Of a stretch of 64,000 nt of DNA, positions 59,881-64,000 are shown one piece after another. The position numbers and the translations under genes were made by a program. The first letter of the stretch is position 1. Every line of letters starts with the position of its first letter. This stretch comes from Neckera pumila (Eukaryota; Streptophyta; Bryopsida; Hypnales; Neckeraceae), in contig OZ018412.1 in the NCBI GenBank assembly GCA_963969595.1, positions 8,124,501-8,188,500 on the forward strand, given 5' to 3'. The notes beneath the pieces were generated by a model that was not told the origin of the DNA, made no database searches, and saw only the letters and a program-made list of their open reading frames with translations.

Positions 59881-60659
59881 CTTCCTTCGTGATCCTCGCA
59901 ACGTTGACTGAGTCCGATGAGGGTGGTTCCCTGCTTCACGCGACCTGTCACTATGGAAGACAGCGGAACTCCAGAGAAATGCGAGTACGAGCTGATGAGG
60001 GATGCCCGCGTGAAGGAGATTTAGAAACGATTCGAACCTGTGAGGATAGCAGCCAAAGCCTTGTGAGTCCACTGTGTCGCACCAAGTTCCAGTTGCATGC
60101 ATTCAAACGTGAAACTAAGCTACAACCGCCGCCACGGGGTTCAAATTCTCGCTTTAATGTGCCATAAATGCAGCCCAATGTTTTGGCGGCAGTCATTTCC
60201 GAGTGCGATTAGAGTGCTCGTGAAGTCATATTGGTTCAAATTTGTGCCCATGCAGTCACGAAACAGTACTTGAGTGTTACCAAAGTCATTGTTGCCGTGC
60301 CATGTATAATGGGCTGATGTCCACGTGCCGTGATCTTATTGCTTCTGGAATTCGTTGGATGGCCACGATTTCGTCTCTCTCGTGCTGGCAAACAACACAG
60401 CCGGCTTTGGATTGCGTCCATGTTCCTTTTTTTTGGGTCTTCTCGTCGTGGTGTGCTGCTCCCGCGTTGGTCTGATTGCAGGAGTGTTTTGTGTAGCAAT
60501 TCAGCCTTGGTCCAGCGAAGAGCAAGGCCGGCCTTGAAGAGCGCGCGTACAGGCGGACGGCCTACGCGTAGGAGCGCTCGTCTGAGGGTACATTGGGGAG
60601 CTCCGGAGAGCGCGCAATTGCGACGGTCGGAGGGCACTGTCATCGACCTGGAGCGAAGA

Positions 60660-62141
60660 ATGAGCCCCCCCGGAAACTCATGCGGTGAGGACAGTGCTTC
60701 AGAATACGAGGCCGACCCAGCAGCAGGTAAGCTCATCAGGCCTTGGGTGCCTCCGCCCCCTCCTTGAGTCATTTGAAGGATTGATGAATCTGTCGCATGA
60801 ACGCCGCTCTCTGAACCAAGTCAGCGGAGCATCCGCGGAGCAGACGAAGGTTTCATTTTGACGCCAGGGTTTAGTTGCTTGGTCTCAAAAGTTGCTTGCT
60901 GTGAAATTGCGTACTTTGATTCTAATTTTCAGCACGCTGTCACACTTTTCGGCTGGCTGCAAATGCGTATTTTTTGTTGATTGAACATACCCCTCCGAGT
61001 ACTTTGATCCCTGATTTCGAACCCTAAAGCCATCCTTCTCGGCTGGCTGCAAATGCGTGTACGTCCTGTCTACAATGAACCCCTCCGAGTAATTAGATTC
61101 TGTTTTTCAGCAAATGCGTATTGGTGGCCTAAACCCTAAACCCCTCCGAGTACTTTGATTTTAATTTTCGCCATGCTGTAACCCTTTCCAAATGGATGCA
61201 AATGCGTATTGCTTGTCTAGAGTCGAGTTAGTTGTGACCAGTATTGTGAGGAAGGGGAAACAAGAATGGGATCGCTTCTTTGTGGTTTTTGGATTACTTG
61301 CTCTCTAAATGTCATTGTAATGCATTACATCTCGCCTAGGTGTTATGGCGGACTCCTCGGACAAAGAAGCTGAGCCCGCATCTCCCTTGATCACACGTAA
61401 ACGAACCCGAGTAGTGTCTCCACCCCTGGTAGTGCCTGCTGCTGCTGGTCCAACGTGTAGCCCTCCTGGGAGTAAAATGCCTCCGCCATGGGTGCAGTCA
61501 CCGTGGGATTCTAATACTGCTCAGCAGTCCCGTCCATGGATGTCACAAGGGGGGCCACCACCCGGACAATCCTCGCAGCAACCATGGAGCTCTCAAGGGG
61601 GGCAACCACCCGGACAACAGCCGCATCAACTATGGAGCTCTCAAGGGGGGCAACCACCCGAACAACAGTCCCAACAAGGATGGAGCGCACAAGGGGGGCC
61701 ACCACCCGGACAGCAGTCGGCACAATGGATTTTGCACGGGGGGGCAACGCAAGGCATGCAGGGCCAAGCATGGAGCTCACAAGGAGGGCCACCTCCGAGA
61801 ATGCCATCCCAACCATGGAAGCCACAAGGGGGTGCACCTCCTCAGCCCTACGCCGATTCTTGGGTAGGGATTCCACTCCCGGTGGAGGGCTGTTCTAATG
61901 AGAGTGAAGGTCACACGGGAAGACGGCGCAAGCGAATCAAAACTGATCCAGGAGTAGCAGCCAAGAAGGCAGCGGGGAAGAAACCACACCAATTGCAGAT
62001 CAAGTCCGGTGGGGTGATTGATTATACCTGTGCATGTAAGAATGCTTGGGACAATGCCGTCCGAGTCATTACTCCACGGGTCCCAGACATGAGCGTGGTA
62101 GAGTTTGATCAACAGACGCCGGTAGCCTTGGCACTTCTTTG
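60660..62141 (+). pseudogene. two-exon gene with PQG-rich repeats, interrupted by a hAT insertion
   Basis: Exon 1 (60660-60726) encodes an acidic start (MSPPGNSCGEDS) and ends CAG|GTAAGC. Intron 60727-61339 has acceptor CCTAG. Exon 2 (from 61340) rejoins in frame at MADSSDKEAEPA. Residues encoded by about 61510-61850 form roughly eight copies of a 14-16-residue repeat of the type WSSQGGxPPGQQ. A basic patch (GRRRKRIK) follows, then a folded-looking segment with DYTCACKNAWDN. The frame then runs into the terminus of a hAT copy at 62142 and ends in its CGGACGG repeats. No known domain is recognised. A nuclear or DNA-binding role is possible from the basic patch but is a guess. The remainder of the gene presumably lies beyond the insertion, outside the window. 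Confidence 0.6.
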
Positions 62142-64000
62142 CAAGGTTGCACAGACGTCTAGACGTTCGGACGTCCGTCCGGACGTCCGCTCGTTTCTTA
62201 GCGTCCGGGGACATAGAAAAAGGACTGTCGTTCGGACGCCGCCATCCAGCGGACGAGCGGACGGGCGTGGCCGACGGGCGGACGGGCGGACGGGGCGGAC
62301 GGGGTGCACGAGGCGGACGGGGCGCACGGGGCGGACGGGGCGGACGGGCGGACGGGGCGGACGGGGCGGGTAGGCGGATGGGCGGAAGCCTAGCGGGAAA
62401 AAACAACTAAAAAAATAAAAGTTCCGTGTATGGTACTTCGTTGTTTTTCTTAAATGCAATGGTTGTTCCCATTTGTTCCAGTGGAAAATAAAAAATTATA
62501 TCTGTGTTGTTTCCATTTTCATTTTAAATTGAATACCCTCAAGGATAATCGAATTTTACTACATCTATGCATTTCTAAACGTCTAAAGTCTTGAAGTGCT
62601 TCTTTTGCCATCCAGTGAACTAATTTATAATATCCTTTAATCTTTGAACGACGCGGCGGCCATTTTCTAGCCAATGAATGACAAAGAATCAAACTCTATA
62701 GGACAGAAGTGCAACTATTCATCCTCAATATTTGTTGTGAAAAAGGAAGATTTTATATAGTAGCTTCACTTCCAATAGATACTTTTGAAATTTTAATGTA
62801 GGTGAATGTGCACAATAATGGAAAAAGATGATTCAATGGCAATCCTAGGTCAATCCTTCATCTTTTAAAGGTTAACCCATAAAGGACCAACATGCGTTTT
62901 TTGGCTGTGTAGAAATTCTGGTTAGGTACGTGTGACTAGAGATTTTCATATTTCTGGCTAAAATTTTAATAGAAGTTGAGCGCAAGGAATATCTTTCATA
63001 TGCAACAAATTTCATGACATTTGGAAATGTGAGTCAAAAGTTCTGGCCTAATATGTTACTTTTTATCGTAACTAGGAGTTCGGGAATTGGGGCTTCGGGC
63101 AGATCAGAAGAAATCACTTTTTTCAAAAATAAAAATTTGAGATTGGTTTCCTCGAGTTACTTATTAGTAGAAAGGTTGGAATCATTCCATTTTACACCAA
63201 TGAGTCAAAAGTTATTAGTTATGAGGCTTTTCTGTTTGCAAGTAGTGATGGATTCTCTACTCTAAAATAAATTGTGAAGTCCTATATCTTACTCAATTTC
63301 TAATATTTTTTGAAAAAAATAAAAGCATAGGATGTTTGTTGTTTATTACAACATTTCCACCATTGGGATTGGCATTTTTTAATTTCATAATTAAATTCTT
63401 AAGAATTTTGTATTTGAATCATTCTCTACTGGACTATTGCTGTCTACATATTATTTTTTTCCTGTATTTTGTACTATTTCAAAAGATGTGAAAATTTTCA
63501 AGCATGTAACCAACTTGCATTCAATAATGAATCCAAAGAGTTACCACCATTTTGGTCATTTTCCATACAAAAGTGAGCCTATGAAGTTTAGCTACCCGTT
63601 TTTTCGTCAAAGAAAAAGAGGGAGGTTAGTCAATTCAAATGTTTACATCTTGCAATCTACATGGCAGAAATTTCACAAATTTTTCCTACATCTTTTCAAA
63701 CAAGTGTACTACAAGATCCTACGGTTACATATGTCAAAAAAAGGTTTTTTCTAAGATTTGGTATTTGTTCTAGAAAATGGCAGTTTTTCAGCATTTTCAA
63801 TAAAAACATAGTCATGGAATTTAGGGGGGAATTTCATAGTAATACTTTCATTCACAATTGGACACATATCACATATGACGTGTCCTTTGGTAATTTACCC
63901 TTTTTTTTATTTTTTATACAAGTCACAATAATCACTAAACATTTTGTATTTTCCATAGTTCTATTTGCATTTTCTTATTCATTATTCAACATCTTTGAGC
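62142..64000. mobile_element. left arm of another copy of giant hAT element 1 (cut by window end)
   Basis: Starts CAAGGTTGCACAG, one base different from CAGGGTTGCACAG at 16719. It is nearly identical to 16719-18690 up to the last base of the window, with a shorter CGGACGG tract. The 8 bp to its left are CTTCTTTG, which should recur at the other end. Because it extends past 17704, where the Ds-like copy was deleted, it may be full length and carry the same cargo. Confidence 0.88.

Larger units (their letters stand above)
52751..60300. mobile_element. CACTA/EnSpm-type transposon (left end seen, right end uncertain)
   Basis: CACTAGTAGAAAACAGGG at 52751 is a classical CACTA terminus. AATGACT/AGTCATT motifs are frequent near both ends (52790-53060 and 58740-60290), as expected for subterminal binding sites. 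The interior encodes a Tnp2-type transposase on the minus strand. No clean CACTA inverted end was found on the right. The outermost AGTCATT-like motifs stop near 60290, so the end given is approximate. Confidence 0.65.

Noticed and set aside
1..64000. CRISPR arrays, tRNA and rRNA genes
   Set aside because: The tandem repeats lack spacers of constant length, the setting is eukaryotic, and no convincing tRNA or rRNA sequence was noticed by eye; a covariance-model search was not possible.

Overview
The window looks like repeat-rich nuclear DNA of a streptophyte alga. Genes have spliceosomal introns, interstitial repeats are of the plant TTTAGGG type, and hAT, CACTA/EnSpm and piggyBac transposons occur together (piggyBac is not known from most land plants). 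Two degenerate genes at 10.9-16.1 kb resemble, from memory only, a protein family typical of Chara. Assignment to Chara or a relative is an inference.

The main result is a family of giant hAT-type DNA transposons. Element 1 runs 16719-36337 (19,619 bp). It starts CAGGGTTG, ends CAACCCTG, and is flanked by an exact 8-bp target-site duplication (TSD), GCTCTACA. It holds a protein kinase-like gene (19043-20542, -), a Pro/Gly/His-rich protein (23227-24456, -), a large coiled-coil RING-H2 protein (27917-31624, +) and a hAT transposase with a long acidic tail (32470-35685, +). Element 2 runs 38212-49797 (11,586 bp), with the same termini and TSD GCTTTGAC. It carries a related RING-H2 gene (41942-44137, -) but no transposase. 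A third insertion (6974-8448, TSD ATTGAAGG) is a Ds-like deletion derivative of element 1: its two arms meet at a 6-bp microhomology. A fourth copy starts at 62142 inside another gene and runs out of the window. GC-rich CGGACGG-type tracts lie at both ends of the elements and 150-300 bp upstream of every gene in them. The RING proteins and the Pro/Gly/His-rich protein share an unrecognised N-terminal domain.

Layout: 1-4.8 kb is mostly AT-rich sequence with repeats and one broken unknown gene. 4.77-6.54 kb is a degraded piggyBac transposase. 6.59-8.9 kb is a ~129-bp tandem array split by the Ds-like element. 9.05-16.1 kb holds degenerate genes of a lineage-specific family. 16.7-36.3 kb is element 1, and 38.2-49.8 kb is element 2, inserted in an older GACGG-rich tract. 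Small TTAA-flanked, piggyBac-type MITEs are nested in both elements. 52.75-~60.3 kb is a CACTA element with a broken Tnp2-type transposase. 60.66-62.14 kb is a two-exon gene with PQG-rich repeats, interrupted by the fourth hAT copy.

Most long reading frames are broken by isolated in-frame stops, mainly TAG or TGA. That fits decay by deamination of methylated cytosine. The kinase-like gene and the Pro/Gly/His-rich gene are intact.
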